Assembly (NCBI RefSeq): GCF_900103605.1
Contig: NZ_FNHY01000002.1
Location: forward strand, 467,515 to 531,514
Source of the DNA: Psychrobacillus sp. OK028
GTDB taxonomy: Bacteria > Bacillota > Bacilli > Bacillales_A > Planococcaceae
DNA: 64,000 nt
Direction of reading: 5' to 3'
The first letter of the stretch is position 1; each line of letters opens with the position of its first letter. Positions 52,142-60,658 of the stretch are shown piece by piece. The notes below the pieces were generated by a model. It was not told the origin of the DNA and did no database searches. It saw nothing but the letters and a program-made list of their open reading frames with translations. Position numbers and translations under genes: made by a program.

Positions 52142-53235
52142 TGTCAAACACGGATAATAATAACGAATCTTCTATGCGTGTGATGAGTGGTATTAAATCG
52201 AAACATGATGGTGTGGGGAAGGCTTCTATTAAAAAGTTCTCCAAAAGAAAGCCTCTTCAAATCGATGAAGAGGAATATTTCCAGCAAATTCAAAATGGTT
52301 CCAGACTGCATTTGGCAAAAGCTATTACGTTTATTGAGAGTACTGTAAATGATCAACAACAAATTGGTCAGCAATTATTGAAAAACTTGCTTCCTTACAC
52401 TGGTAACAGCATTCGTATCGGAATAACTGGAGTTCCCGGAGTAGGGAAGAGTACCTTTATAGAAGCATTTGGGAAAATGCTATGTGATCAGGGATATAGA
52501 GTTGCTGTTCTAGCTATAGATCCTAGTTCCTCTTTAACAGGTGGAAGTATTCTTGGAGATAAAACGAGAATGGAGGAGCTTGCCAAACACCCAAATGCAT
52601 TTATTAGACCTTCACCAACTGCTGGTACCCTTGGAGGCGTACACAAAAAGTCTCGCGAGACGATGCTTCTATGTGAGGCTGCCGGATACGATGTCATTTT
52701 AGTTGAAACGGTTGGAGTAGGTCAAAGCGAAACGATTGTTAGGGGAATGGTGGATTTCTTTCTATTGTTAGCTTTAATAGGTGCTGGAGATGAGCTACAA
52801 GGAATGAAAAAAGGAATAATGGAGCTTACGGATGCAATTATAGTCCATAAGGCTGATGGATCAAATGAAAAGCTAGCGAAAAAAACTGTCACAGAGTATA
52901 AGCAAATACTCCATTTTCTAGCACCAGCCTCTCCATACTGGAAGACTCCAGCCCTAGCAGTATCTTCGCTATATAAAATAGGCTTAGATGCTGTTTGGGA
53001 AAATATACTGCAGTTCCAGCAACAGATGAAGGAAAAATCTGTATGGCAGCAAAGACGAAAAGAGCAATCGTTAGAATGGTTTAAAACAATGATTGTAGAT
53101 CGATTATATGATGAGTTTTTTTCATCCCATGTTAAGAAAAAATCTATGGCAACTTTAGAGCAATTAGTACGGGAAGAAAAAATAACAGTTTCCCAAGCAG
53201 TTGACGAATTGTTTTCCTCGAATTCAAACAAATAA
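52141..53235 (+). CDS. meaB: MeaB/ArgK-type G-protein chaperone of the mutase
   Basis: The 364-residue protein has Walker A GVPGVGKST, DPSSSLTGGSILGDKTRM in the switch region, the DxxG-type VETVGVGQSE and a HKADGSN base motif. MeaB protects the mutase and gates adenosylcobalamin loading using GTP. The N-terminal 35 residues (RVMSGIKSKHDGVGKASIKK) are a basic extension. It follows mutB by one-base overlap, which fits its role. Cytosolic. Confidence 0.92.
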   Translation: MSNTDNNNESSMRVMSGIKSKHDGVGKASIKKFSKRKPLQIDEEEYFQQIQNGSRLHLAKAITFIESTVNDQQQIGQQLLKNLLPYTGNSIRIGITGVPGVGKSTFIEAFGKMLCDQGYRVAVLAIDPSSSLTGGSILGDKTRMEELAKHPNAFIRPSPTAGTLGGVHKKSRETMLLCEAAGYDVILVETVGVGQSETIVRGMVDFFLLLALIGAGDELQGMKKGIMELTDAIIVHKADGSNEKLAKKTVTEYKQILHFLAPASPYWKTPALAVSSLYKIGLDAVWENILQFQQQMKEKSVWQQRRKEQSLEWFKTMIVDRLYDEFFSSHVKKKSMATLEQLVREEKITVSQAVDELFSSNSNK

Positions 53236-53277
53236 TCTGATAAGATAAAACTAGTTTAAAAAAGGAGAGTGGCAATA

Positions 53278-53718
53278 ATGAATATGGATTTCAATTTATA
53301 TATGAATGATATACTTGAACAGGCTCGTGGCGAAATGGATGCAGCTGGTTTTGAACAACTTAAGACACCTGAAGAAGTAGACGCTGCATTTGCTCGTCAA
53401 GGAACAACGTTAGTAATGGTAAACTCAGTATGTGGTTGTGCAGGTGGGATTGCTCGCCCTGCGGCTGCAAACTCTGTACATTATGACAAACGTCCGGATC
53501 ATTTAGTAACTGTTTTTGCTGGTCAAGACAAATTAGCAACACAGCAAGCGCGTAATCTATTCGGAGAAGATCACTTACCTTCCTCTCCATCATTTGTATT
53601 GTTAAAAGATGGACAGCCAGTAGCAGAAATTGGTCGTCATGAAATAGAAGGTCACGCACCAACTTCTGTAATCACGCACTTACAAGGATTATTTGAAGAA
53701 CATTGCGAAGAAATATAA
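53278..53718 (+). CDS. brxB: Bacilliredoxin BrxB/YqiW family
   Basis: The 146-residue thioredoxin-like protein has the bacilliredoxin CGC motif (Cys52-Gly53-Cys54 in NSVCGCAGG) and the surrounding pattern of YphP/YqiW. These proteins remove bacillithiol from mixed disulfides. In B. subtilis yqiW lies near yqjC-yqjD-yqjE, and the same neighbours are found here, so brxB is the better symbol. ATG 53278 has AGGAG ten bases upstream; GTG 53269 is too close to it. A strong terminator follows. Confidence 0.88.
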   Translation: MNMDFNLYMNDILEQARGEMDAAGFEQLKTPEEVDAAFARQGTTLVMVNSVCGCAGGIARPAAANSVHYDKRPDHLVTVFAGQDKLATQQARNLFGEDHLPSSPSFVLLKDGQPVAEIGRHEIEGHAPTSVITHLQGLFEEHCEEI

Positions 53719-53725
53719 AATAATA

Positions 53726-53769
53726 AAAACCAGCGGAAGCATACATATGCATTCGCTGGTTTTATTATT
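53726..53769 (+). terminator. Terminator of the mut-brxB operon
   Basis: AAAACCAGCG and CGCTGGTTTT (outer) with GCATACATATGC (inner) form a long hairpin with one small bulge and A/T tracts on both sides, so it may work both ways. Confidence 0.85.
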
Positions 53770-53822
53770 GTCTTGGAAATTATAAAATCTATGACACGTG
53801 GCTAAATTTCTAAAAGTGATTC

Positions 53823-53945
53823 TCCGTCCAGACTCCAGCGTCTAGCCCTTCGAGTCGCTTCAGAATGGCGAATAAAGGCAAAGAGTGCCTTTATTACAAT
53901 TCTTCCAGCGTTCTTTAGGGCTGACATTGGTTCTTACGCTTTTGT
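53823..53945. ncRNA. Structured intergenic element of the Bacillaceae CTCCAGCG type
   Basis: AGCCCT (53843-53848) can pair with AGGGCT (53917-53922). Inside, AATAAAGGCA (53871-53880) pairs perfectly with TGCCTTTATT (53886-53895), extended by AGAAT and ATTCT. The leading ACTCCAGCGTCTAGCCCTTC with TCGAGTCGCTTC resembles a motif I recall from many Bacillaceae intergenic regions. Whether it acts as RNA or as DNA repeat is unknown. It overlaps the start region of no gene and ends just before prli42. Confidence 0.45.
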
Positions 53946-53951
53946 AGTATC

Positions 53952-54047
53952 TTAAAGGACGAAGCTTAGACCGAATAGTAATGTAGACATTACCATTACA
54001 AAAATCATTAAATAAACAATAATTTTACGAAATTTTTGGTTTTGCAT
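53952..54047 (-). CDS. prli42: Stressosome-associated miniprotein Prli42
   Basis: AAAGGAGAG precedes an ATG at 54047 on the minus strand, opening 31 codons: MQNQKFRKIIVYLMIFVMVM then STLLFGLSFVL. The short basic start plus one membrane helix, at this exact length, matches Prli42, the membrane miniprotein of Listeria that anchors the stressosome and senses oxidative stress, conserved in Firmicutes. It lies alone between the mut and mce operons on the opposite strand. Identification rests on length, motif and topology only. Confidence 0.7.
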   Translation of the reverse strand: MQNQKFRKIIVYLMIFVMVMSTLLFGLSFVL

Positions 54048-54170
54048 AATTTCTCTCCTTTAGCTTGTACCTTTATTTTATCAAAAACATAAAAATGCAC
54101 AAGAGGTAGCGATTTTTTTTTGAAATAGGTACAATAGAAGAAGATTGCTGTTTTTTAAAGGGGTGTAAAA

Positions 54171-54581
54171 ATGGAGAAAGTTGATCATATTGGGATTGCT
54201 GTGAAAAGTATAGAAGAAGCGCTTCCATATTACACAGAATCATTAGGTTTAAAGCTATTACATATAGAAGATGTTCCATCCGAAAAAGTTCGTGTAGCTT
54301 TTATCGATAGTGGGAATGTTACTCTAGAATTACTTCAACCGATCGATGAAACAAGTACGATTCATTCATTTATAGAAAAGAAGGGTGAAGGTATTCATCA
54401 TATAGCTTTTGGCGTATCTGATATTCAAGAGCGATTGGACGAGCTAAAGACAAAAGGCGTTCAGCTAATACATGAAAAAGCAAAAGCAGGTGCACACGGA
54501 GCGCAAGTAGCATTTATTCATCCGAAGGCATCTCGTGGAGTACTTTATGAATTAGTCGATAAAACTGGGGGAGTGAAGTAA
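54171..54581 (+). CDS. mce: Methylmalonyl-CoA epimerase
   Basis: The 136-residue VOC protein keeps the epimerase metal ligands: His in KVDHIGIAVKS, His in IHHIAFGVSDI and Glu in VLYELVDK. It interconverts (2R)- and (2S)-methylmalonyl-CoA, the step between carboxylase and mutase. It is the first gene of the second propionate operon; AAGGGGTG precedes ATG 54171. B. subtilis YqjC holds the same place. Confidence 0.92.
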   Translation: MEKVDHIGIAVKSIEEALPYYTESLGLKLLHIEDVPSEKVRVAFIDSGNVTLELLQPIDETSTIHSFIEKKGEGIHHIAFGVSDIQERLDELKTKGVQLIHEKAKAGAHGAQVAFIHPKASRGVLYELVDKTGGVK

Positions 54582-54583
54582 TT

Positions 54584-56131
54584 ATGGATATATATGAAAA
54601 AATCAATGACTTATATGATCGAAAACGTAAAATCGAACTTGGCGGTGGGGATGAACGAATCCAAAAGCAGCATGAAAAAGGGAAGCTGACTGCTCGTGAA
54701 CGTATTGAATTATTAGTAGACAAAGATTCATTTGTAGAGTTAAACCCATTCATTAAGCACCGAACAGTAGACTTCGGAATGGACAAGCAAGAAGGTCCTG
54801 GAGATGGAGTAGTAACTGGTTACGGGAAAGTTAATGGTCGTCCTGTTTATTTATTCTCCCAAGATTTCACTGTTTTTGGTGGAGCTTTAGGCGAAATGCA
54901 TGCCCTTAAAATTGCGAATGTTATGGATTTGGCTGCTAAAAATGGAGCGCCATTTATTGGGTTAAATGATTCAGGTGGTGCCCGTATTCAAGAAGGTGTC
55001 GTTTCACTCGATGGTTATGGACAAATTTTTTATCGAAACGCTATTTATTCGGGAGTTATACCGCAGATCTCCGTCATTTTAGGTCCTTGTGCTGGTGGCG
55101 CAGTGTATTCGCCTGCTATAACAGATTTTGTGTTTATGACCGATGAAACAAGCCAAATGTTTATAACTGGTCCAAAAGTGATTGAAACCGTTACGGGTGA
55201 AAAAATTTCTGCCGAAGATCTAGGTGGATCGAAAGTACATAATACAATAAGTGGAAATGCACATTTCCGTGGAAAAACAGAAGAAGAAGTTTTAGAAAGC
55301 GTACGTTTACTGCTAAGTTATTTACCGCAAAGCTTTGAAGAAAAGCCTTCGATAGCTGATGTAAAAGAAGAGGATAATTATCGTCCAGATTTAGCTGATA
55401 TCGTTCCTTATGAAGCAATTCGTCCTTATGATGTTCGAAAGGTAATTGAACAAGTCGTTGATACAAATTCTTTCTTAGAAGTCCAAAAAGAATTTGCTAA
55501 GAACATTGTTATTGGTCTAGCTCGTATTAAGGGCGAGGTAGTAGGTTTAGTTTGTAACCAACCAAAAGTAATGGCTGGAGGTCTAGATATAGACTCTTCA
55601 GACAAAGCAGCGCGTTTTATTCGTTTCTGTGATTCCTTTAATATTCCTATCATTACGTTTGAAGATGTAACAGGGTTCTTCCCAGGCATTAAACAGGAAC
55701 ACGGTGGTATTATTCGCCATGGTGCTAAAATATTATTTGCTTATTCAGAAGCAACTGTCCCTAAAATAACAGTTATTTTACGTAAAGCATACGGCGGGGC
55801 TTATGTTGCGTTAAATTCCAAGTCAATTGGAGCAGATGTTGTTTTTGCATGGCCGAATGCGGAAATAGCAGTTATGGGACCAAATGGAGCAGCAAATATA
55901 ATTTTTGCTCGTGAAATAGCCCAAAGTGATGATCCTGAAGCTGTACGAGCTGAAAAGATTGAGGAGTATCGTGAAAAATTTGCAAATCCTTATGTAGCAG
56001 CTTCAATGGGCATGGTCGATGATGTAATTGACCCGAGGGAAACTCGTATTAAGCTAATACAATCATTAGAAATGATGCGAAATAAGAAAGAAACAAGACC
56101 AAACAAAAAACATGGTAATATTCCATTATAA
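54584..56131 (+). CDS. yqjD: Acyl-CoA (propionyl-CoA) carboxylase beta subunit, YqjD/MmdA-like
   Basis: The 515-residue carboxyltransferase has the acyl-CoA-binding GGALGEMHALKI, DSGGARIQEGVVSLDGYGQI, VILGPCAGGAVYSPAI and later GGIIRHGAKILFAYSEATVP with GGAYVALNSKSIGAD. It transfers CO2 from carboxybiotin to propionyl-CoA to give methylmalonyl-CoA, or works in a decarboxylase. No biotin carboxylase or biotin carrier is encoded here, so the partner must be elsewhere. It follows mce by two bases. Confidence 0.93.
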   Translation: MDIYEKINDLYDRKRKIELGGGDERIQKQHEKGKLTARERIELLVDKDSFVELNPFIKHRTVDFGMDKQEGPGDGVVTGYGKVNGRPVYLFSQDFTVFGGALGEMHALKIANVMDLAAKNGAPFIGLNDSGGARIQEGVVSLDGYGQIFYRNAIYSGVIPQISVILGPCAGGAVYSPAITDFVFMTDETSQMFITGPKVIETVTGEKISAEDLGGSKVHNTISGNAHFRGKTEEEVLESVRLLLSYLPQSFEEKPSIADVKEEDNYRPDLADIVPYEAIRPYDVRKVIEQVVDTNSFLEVQKEFAKNIVIGLARIKGEVVGLVCNQPKVMAGGLDIDSSDKAARFIRFCDSFNIPIITFEDVTGFFPGIKQEHGGIIRHGAKILFAYSEATVPKITVILRKAYGGAYVALNSKSIGADVVFAWPNAEIAVMGPNGAANIIFAREIAQSDDPEAVRAEKIEEYREKFANPYVAASMGMVDDVIDPRETRIKLIQSLEMMRNKKETRPNKKHGNIPL

Positions 56132-56145
56132 AAGGAGACTTTTAG

Positions 56146-57258
56146 ATGAGTCGATTAGTAGATGAATTTTTAGAACTAGTTCAAATAGATTCTGAAACAA
56201 AGCATGAGAAAGTAATTGCGCCTATATTAAAAGGTAAATTAGAACAACTTGGGTTCTCAGTTATAGAAGACAATTCTGCTTCTAAAACTGGTCACGGAGC
56301 TGGTAACTTAATCGCAACATTAAAGGGATCAAATGCAAACATAGATACAATTTACTTTACTGTCCATATGGATACAGTTGTCCCTGGTAAAGGAATTAAA
56401 CCTGTTATTAAAGACGATGGTTATATTTATTCGGATGGGACAACAATTTTAGGAGCTGACGATAAAGCAGGAATCGCCGCTTTGTTTGAAGCTATTCGTC
56501 GTTTGAAAGAGCAATCTATCGAACACGGCGATATTCAAGTTGTAATTACAGCTGGAGAAGAAAGTGGTCTAGTAGGAGCGAAAGAATTGGATGCTTCTTT
56601 GCTTACTGCAAAATATGGCTATGCAATCGATAGTGATGGGGCTGTTGGTGGTATTGTAACAGCTGCTCCTTTCCAAGCTAAGCTATGGACGACAATTACA
56701 GGGAAAACTGCGCATGCTGGAGTGGCTCCTGAAAAAGGTATTTCTGCTATAACTTTAGCTGCAAAAGCAATTTCTGCTATGAAGTTAGGACGACTTGATG
56801 CTGAAACTACCGCAAATATAGGTCGCTTTGAAGGTGGACAAGCAACAAATATCGTATGTGATGAAGTGCATATTTTATCAGAAGCACGCTCTATCAACAA
56901 AGAAAAACTAGATGCTCAGGTTGCACATATGGTAGAAACATTTGCAGAAACTGCTGAAAAATTTGGTGGTAAAGCAGTGACAGAAACACAATTAATGTAT
57001 CCAGGCTTCCACTTTGAAGAAGACCACTCTGTCGTACAGGTTGCCAAACGTGCAGTGGAACGTATTGGAAGAACTGCAGAGATTAAGACTAGTGGCGGTG
57101 GTAGTGATGCCAATGTAATTGCTGGTTTTGGGATTCCTACAGTTATCTTATCTGTCGGTTATGAAGAAATTCATACAACAAATGAACGAATGCCTATTGA
57201 AGAGTTAGAAAAACTTGCCGATTTAATAGTAGAGATCGTTTTAGTAGCGGCAGAATAA
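56146..57258 (+). CDS. yqjE: M20-family peptidase (PepT-like), YqjE
   Basis: The 370-residue zinc exopeptidase has VHMDTVVPG with the first ligand, LGADDKAGIA with the shared Asp, TAGEESGLVG with the catalytic Glu pair and the lid-domain His region KTAHAGVAPEKG. It resembles YqjE and PepT tripeptidases. It follows the carboxylase gene by 14 bases and probably shares its transcript, as in B. subtilis, though no metabolic link is evident. AAAGGAG precedes ATG 56146. Confidence 0.9.
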   Translation: MSRLVDEFLELVQIDSETKHEKVIAPILKGKLEQLGFSVIEDNSASKTGHGAGNLIATLKGSNANIDTIYFTVHMDTVVPGKGIKPVIKDDGYIYSDGTTILGADDKAGIAALFEAIRRLKEQSIEHGDIQVVITAGEESGLVGAKELDASLLTAKYGYAIDSDGAVGGIVTAAPFQAKLWTTITGKTAHAGVAPEKGISAITLAAKAISAMKLGRLDAETTANIGRFEGGQATNIVCDEVHILSEARSINKEKLDAQVAHMVETFAETAEKFGGKAVTETQLMYPGFHFEEDHSVVQVAKRAVERIGRTAEIKTSGGGSDANVIAGFGIPTVILSVGYEEIHTTNERMPIEELEKLADLIVEIVLVAAE

Positions 57259-57275
57259 AATAGGAGGTGACTTCA

Positions 57276-57761
57276 TTGGACAATGAAAAAGTTGTCGTAT
57301 TTCAATGTGGAAATGAAGAATACGCAGTATCTATAGAACATGTTGTGTCCATAGAGAAATTAGAACATGTCAATCCAATCCCACACTTACCGAATTATTT
57401 GATAGGTTTGATGAAAATCCGTGGGGAACTTGTACCAATTATCGATTTTGAACAAATTTTGTATAATCGTAGTGGTGTAAATGAGGATTCTGCTAAAGTA
57501 GTTACTATGCATACGAAAGATATGACTGTTGGACTTCTAGTGAAAGAAGCGAAAGAGATTTTAGATATTGATCAGCAAAATCTAAAGCAAATTGGTTTAG
57601 TGAATTATACGAAAACACTTTATTTCACTGCAGTTGCAAACCTAGAAAATCGTATGATTACAATCGTCGATGCTTCTATATTGGTTAGTTCTTTAGAAGG
57701 CTTTAATGACATTCAATCGTATGTAGAGGAAGTCAAGAAAGAAGAGACCATTAATAATTAG
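57276..57761 (+). CDS. CheW-domain protein
   Basis: The 161-residue protein is a single CheW domain: VFQCGNEEYAVSIEHVVSIE at the start, then IPHLPNYLIGLMKIRGELVP and the terminal strand MTVGLLVKEAKEIL. It would couple chemoreceptors to CheA. It lacks the receiver domain of CheV. It sits last in the mce operon, an unusual place for a chemotaxis gene. TTG 57276 is chosen because AGGAGGTG is eight bases upstream; GTG 57267 overlaps that site. Confidence 0.88.
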   Translation: MDNEKVVVFQCGNEEYAVSIEHVVSIEKLEHVNPIPHLPNYLIGLMKIRGELVPIIDFEQILYNRSGVNEDSAKVVTMHTKDMTVGLLVKEAKEILDIDQQNLKQIGLVNYTKTLYFTAVANLENRMITIVDASILVSSLEGFNDIQSYVEEVKKEETINN

Positions 57762-57778
57762 TTTCATGATTAGCCAGT

Positions 57779-57807
57779 AAAGGTAGCTTATATAGCTACC
57801 TTTTTTT
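57779..57807 (+). terminator. Terminator of the mce operon
   Basis: AAAGGTAGCT (57779-57788) pairs with AGCTACCTTT (57794-57803), followed by TTTT. Confidence 0.85.
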
Positions 57808-58130
57808 AAGAGGAAAAATCATATATTTGAAGTATAGACCCAATACTCCTGCAAACTTAAGAAGTAAATATATTCATTGTTGCTGCAAATTATCGTTGCA
57901 GGAGGATGCTTTCGGTTGGGCTTGCAGTTGATCTCATACGTTACATGAAGTTGAGATGAGAGCAGTGGGACAGGTGATACCCCTTGGTATAGTTCAATGA
58001 ATATTAAGACTTAACTTCAAATAAAAAAATTATTCTTTGATTATTGAGTAGTGCGTATAGATACTTTAAGAAACGGAGCAAAGCAGTATGCTAAAACTAC
58101 CTCTGGACGATTAAATGGACCTAAAAATTG
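57808..58130. other. Intergenic region, 323 bases
   Basis: No gene is evident. CTGCAA (57882-57887) and TTGCAG (57895-57900) form a small inverted repeat, and a stretch of higher GC (57890-57990) stands out from its surroundings. It may be a structured RNA or a gene remnant; I could not place it. Confidence 0.3.
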
Positions 58131-58622
58131 TTAAATCAATAAGTCATTCAAACAAATTATCTCGCTTCCTTTACTTTCGTAATAGTCTAGCATACCATCA
58201 ATTTTCTTTTTATCATAACTGGTAATGCAATCTGATAGTACACTAACCCCATAGTTTGATTTACGTAAGTTAAAGCAAGTTGACTTAACACAAGCAATAG
58301 CATCTCCTCCAGTGAGGTAGAAGTCGTCTATTTCATTTTTACTAATAAAGTCTGTGAATTCTTCACTTGTTAATGCGTTTCCTTTATATTTTGTAAAAAC
58401 ATTTTCTGATACTATTTTCAAATTTGAAGCTAAATCAGCACCTAGTGTACCTGTTTTAAAAGTTCTCGTACCGGGTGACAAATTCTCATGTCTTATATAA
58501 ACAACATGAATATTATTTTCGATTGCCCAATCAATTGACTTGTTGATATTGTCAATGATATCTTTGTAATTCTTTGTCATGTCATTTTGAATATCAATTA
58601 TTACTAAAGCTTTTTTCTGCAT
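58131..58622 (-). CDS. Isochorismatase-family cysteine hydrolase
   Basis: The 163-residue protein shows the triad of the family: Asp10 in VIIDIQND, a lysine in FTKYKGNA (Lys78 or Lys80) and Cys111 in AIACVKSTC. Relatives hydrolyse nicotinamide, isochorismate or ureido compounds; the substrate here is unknown. ATG 58622 follows GAGGAGG. It is divergent from a WYL-domain regulator gene that probably controls it. Confidence 0.85.
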   Translation of the reverse strand: MQKKALVIIDIQNDMTKNYKDIIDNINKSIDWAIENNIHVVYIRHENLSPGTRTFKTGTLGADLASNLKIVSENVFTKYKGNALTSEEFTDFISKNEIDDFYLTGGDAIACVKSTCFNLRKSNYGVSVLSDCITSYDKKKIDGMLDYYESKGSEIICLNDLLI

Positions 58623-58757
58623 AATACTTCCTCCTCAGTTTGGTTCATTCTTAATTCCTCCTAATTTAATTATGAAAATTGTATTAATTTGATAATGTCT
58701 TCAGTATATAATGTAATAGTGACAAATGATGACACAATTAGCAAAAGGGTGAAAATT

Positions 58758-59696
58758 TTGAGTAAGGCAATTAGATTAAATGAATTAAGGTTGTATATTA
58801 ATCGAGTCAAAAAGTTTAAGGTAGATGATTTAGCAAAAGAATTTAATGTTTCAAGAAGAACGATTCTTAGGGATTTAGAAGAACTAAGTATTTTAGGGGT
58901 TCCATTAATTTCAGAGGTAGGAGCTAATGGTGGATATCAAGTTTTGGAAGAAAAAAATCTACTTGCTGTCACTTTTACAAAAGAGGAAACTTTCTCTATC
59001 TTTTTTGCTCTTTTGTCTTTAAAACATTTTATCAGCCTACCTTTTGAATCGGAATATAATTCAATCATAAAAAAATTCTATCTGAACCTAAACGGAAAGA
59101 TGAAAGATGAAATTGATTTAATCAAAAACAAGATTGATTTCAAAATAGATAATCAGAGTAAAGAAAGTCCCCTATTAAAAGAGCTGTTTATGGCGGCAAT
59201 AGGAGATGAGCCGCTTTGGATTTCTTACTTGGGGGTTAAAAGAGAAATTCAACCAGTTGGATTATTTTCTCAGTATGGAAGATGGTATTGTCCTTCGTAT
59301 TGTTATCTTAGGAAGGAATTTAGACTTTTTCGTTGCGATCGAATATCAGAGATCGGATTAAGTGTAAGAAATGACAAGATGAATCTAAAAGAAACCAACT
59401 TAAATGATATTATTAACATTTTAACAACAAAAAAAGAGTATGAGCTTATTGTGGAATTAACACCAGAAGGAGTAGAAAAATATAAATCTAATCTTTCGCT
59501 ATATTATCAAATATCAATAGACAGTAAAGGTTATGGAGTCATTAAGGGTTCAATAAGTGAAACAGAAATAGACTTTTTGGCTGACTATTTCATACAAATT
59601 GGAAAACATGCAAAAGTAGTTGAACCCATAGAGTTAAGAGCTGAAATAAAAAAGAAAATTTTAGTATTGAGTGATTTATACCGTGATTTGGTATAG
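58758..59696 (+). CDS. HTH/WYL-domain transcriptional regulator
   Basis: The roughly 312-residue protein starts at TTG 58758 (AAGGGTG upstream) with a DeoR-type helix-turn-helix (FKVDDLAKEFNVSRRTILRD), a wing GVPLISEVGANGGYQV, and a WYL domain where the signature is diverged (EPLWISYLGVKREIQPVGLF and GRWYCPSYCYLRKEFRLFR). WYL domains bind nucleic acid or nucleotide ligands. It resembles YobV/YafY regulators. Divergence from the isochorismatase gene suggests local control. Confidence 0.82.
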   Translation: MSKAIRLNELRLYINRVKKFKVDDLAKEFNVSRRTILRDLEELSILGVPLISEVGANGGYQVLEEKNLLAVTFTKEETFSIFFALLSLKHFISLPFESEYNSIIKKFYLNLNGKMKDEIDLIKNKIDFKIDNQSKESPLLKELFMAAIGDEPLWISYLGVKREIQPVGLFSQYGRWYCPSYCYLRKEFRLFRCDRISEIGLSVRNDKMNLKETNLNDIINILTTKKEYELIVELTPEGVEKYKSNLSLYYQISIDSKGYGVIKGSISETEIDFLADYFIQIGKHAKVVEPIELRAEIKKKILVLSDLYRDLV

Positions 59697-59712
59697 GAAA
59701 CAAATGAGCTTA

Positions 59713-59788
59713 TTCAACTGACGGGTGCTTTACTTCAAAAAGGAGTAAAGCTTTTTTCTTATTGAACTAACGAAGCAGTTTAGTTGAA
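59713..59788 (+). repeat. SR element copy A (full)
   Basis: The 76-nt copy has 5' arm TTCAACTGAC, hairpin GCTTTACTTC/GGAGTAAAGC, T-run, internal arm TTGAACTAACG and 3' arm GTTTAGTTGAA. It follows the WYL regulator gene and precedes a GNAT gene. Confidence 0.85.
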
Positions 59789-59845
59789 GAAGGAAATAGG
59801 TATGTGGTTGCCGAATTCTTTTAGAATAGAGATAGGAGGATTTTA

Positions 59846-60379
59846 ATGTCAGACATAATCAACACTCAAAATTGTATAATTCGAAGTGTAGAATTAGAAG
59901 ATGCGGAAGCACTTTTAGAAATATCAAATTCCATTATTTCCGAAGGAGATTATTTCATCATAGTTTCTGAAGAGTTAGAAAAAAAATCTTCAAATCAACT
60001 AAGAGAAAAAATACAAGAGGTATTAAACAATGAAAATGAAAATTTAATAGTTGCAGAGATAAATGAAGTGGTTGTAGGTTCGATTGTGTTTCGTTCTCAT
60101 AACTTAAAAAGACTATCTCACACTGGCACGATTTCAATGTCGATAAGTGAAAATTATAGAGGTATGGGAATTGGAAAAATACTTATTAAAGCATTGTTGG
60201 ATTGGGCAGAAAACCATCCACTAATTGAAAAGGTGAGTTTAGGGGTATTCTCAACAAATCATAGGGCAATATCATTATACAAGAGTGTGGGATTTATTGA
60301 GGAAGGTCGTAAAGTTAAAGAATTTAAGATAAATGAAAATAAATATGTGGACGATATTCTTATGTACAAGTTCGTTTAA
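59846..60379 (+). CDS. GNAT-family N-acetyltransferase
   Basis: The 177-residue protein has the acetyl-CoA loop SENYRGMGIGKILIKALLDW near residues 103-122 and NHRAISLYKSVGFIEEGRK after it, typical of RimI-like or phosphinothricin-type acetyltransferases. The acceptor is unknown. TAGGAGG precedes ATG 59846. It is a single-gene unit between SR copies A and B; no separate promoter is obvious. Confidence 0.85.
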   Translation: MSDIINTQNCIIRSVELEDAEALLEISNSIISEGDYFIIVSEELEKKSSNQLREKIQEVLNNENENLIVAEINEVVVGSIVFRSHNLKRLSHTGTISMSISENYRGMGIGKILIKALLDWAENHPLIEKVSLGVFSTNHRAISLYKSVGFIEEGRKVKEFKINENKYVDDILMYKFV

Positions 60380-60408
60380 TAATAGTTATAGTTTGTTAAA
60401 TATTGTAC

Positions 60409-60483
60409 TTCAACTAACGGGGGCTTTACTTCAAGAAGGGGTAAAGCTTTTTCTTGTTGTGCTAAAGCAGCAGTTTAGTTGAA
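60409..60483 (+). repeat. SR element copy B (full)
   Basis: The 75-nt copy has arms TTCAACTAAC and GTTTAGTTGAA, and hairpin GCTTTACTTC/GGGGTAAAGC with a T-run. The internal arm is diverged (TTGTGCTAAAG). Confidence 0.85.
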
Positions 60484-60539
60484 GAAGAAGGTTTATTTTC
60501 GATTGTGTTGAATAAGGTGATATACGAAAATTATTAAAC

Positions 60540-60610
60540 AAAAGGGGTCATTTACTTCAATTCTGTGAGTAGTACTTTTTTGAACTTACGAAGTAGGGTA
60601 GTTCAAGAAG
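60540..60610 (+). repeat. SR element, degenerate copy after B
   Basis: GGGGTCATTTACTTCAATTC, a spacer, then TTTTTTGAACTTACGAAGTA and GGGTAGTTCAAGAAGG follow the SR order. GAACTTAC and GGTAGTTC can pair. Confidence 0.55.
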
Positions 60611-60628
60611 GATGAAAAGTCCTTAAAA

Positions 60629-60658
60629 AAGCGGACTAATAGTTAGCCCACTTTTTTT
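60629..60658. terminator. Bidirectional hairpin at the end of the DUF5342-like gene
   Basis: GCGGACTA (60631-60638) pairs with TAGCCCAC (60644-60651) through wobble pairs; T-runs lie on both sides. Confidence 0.65.
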
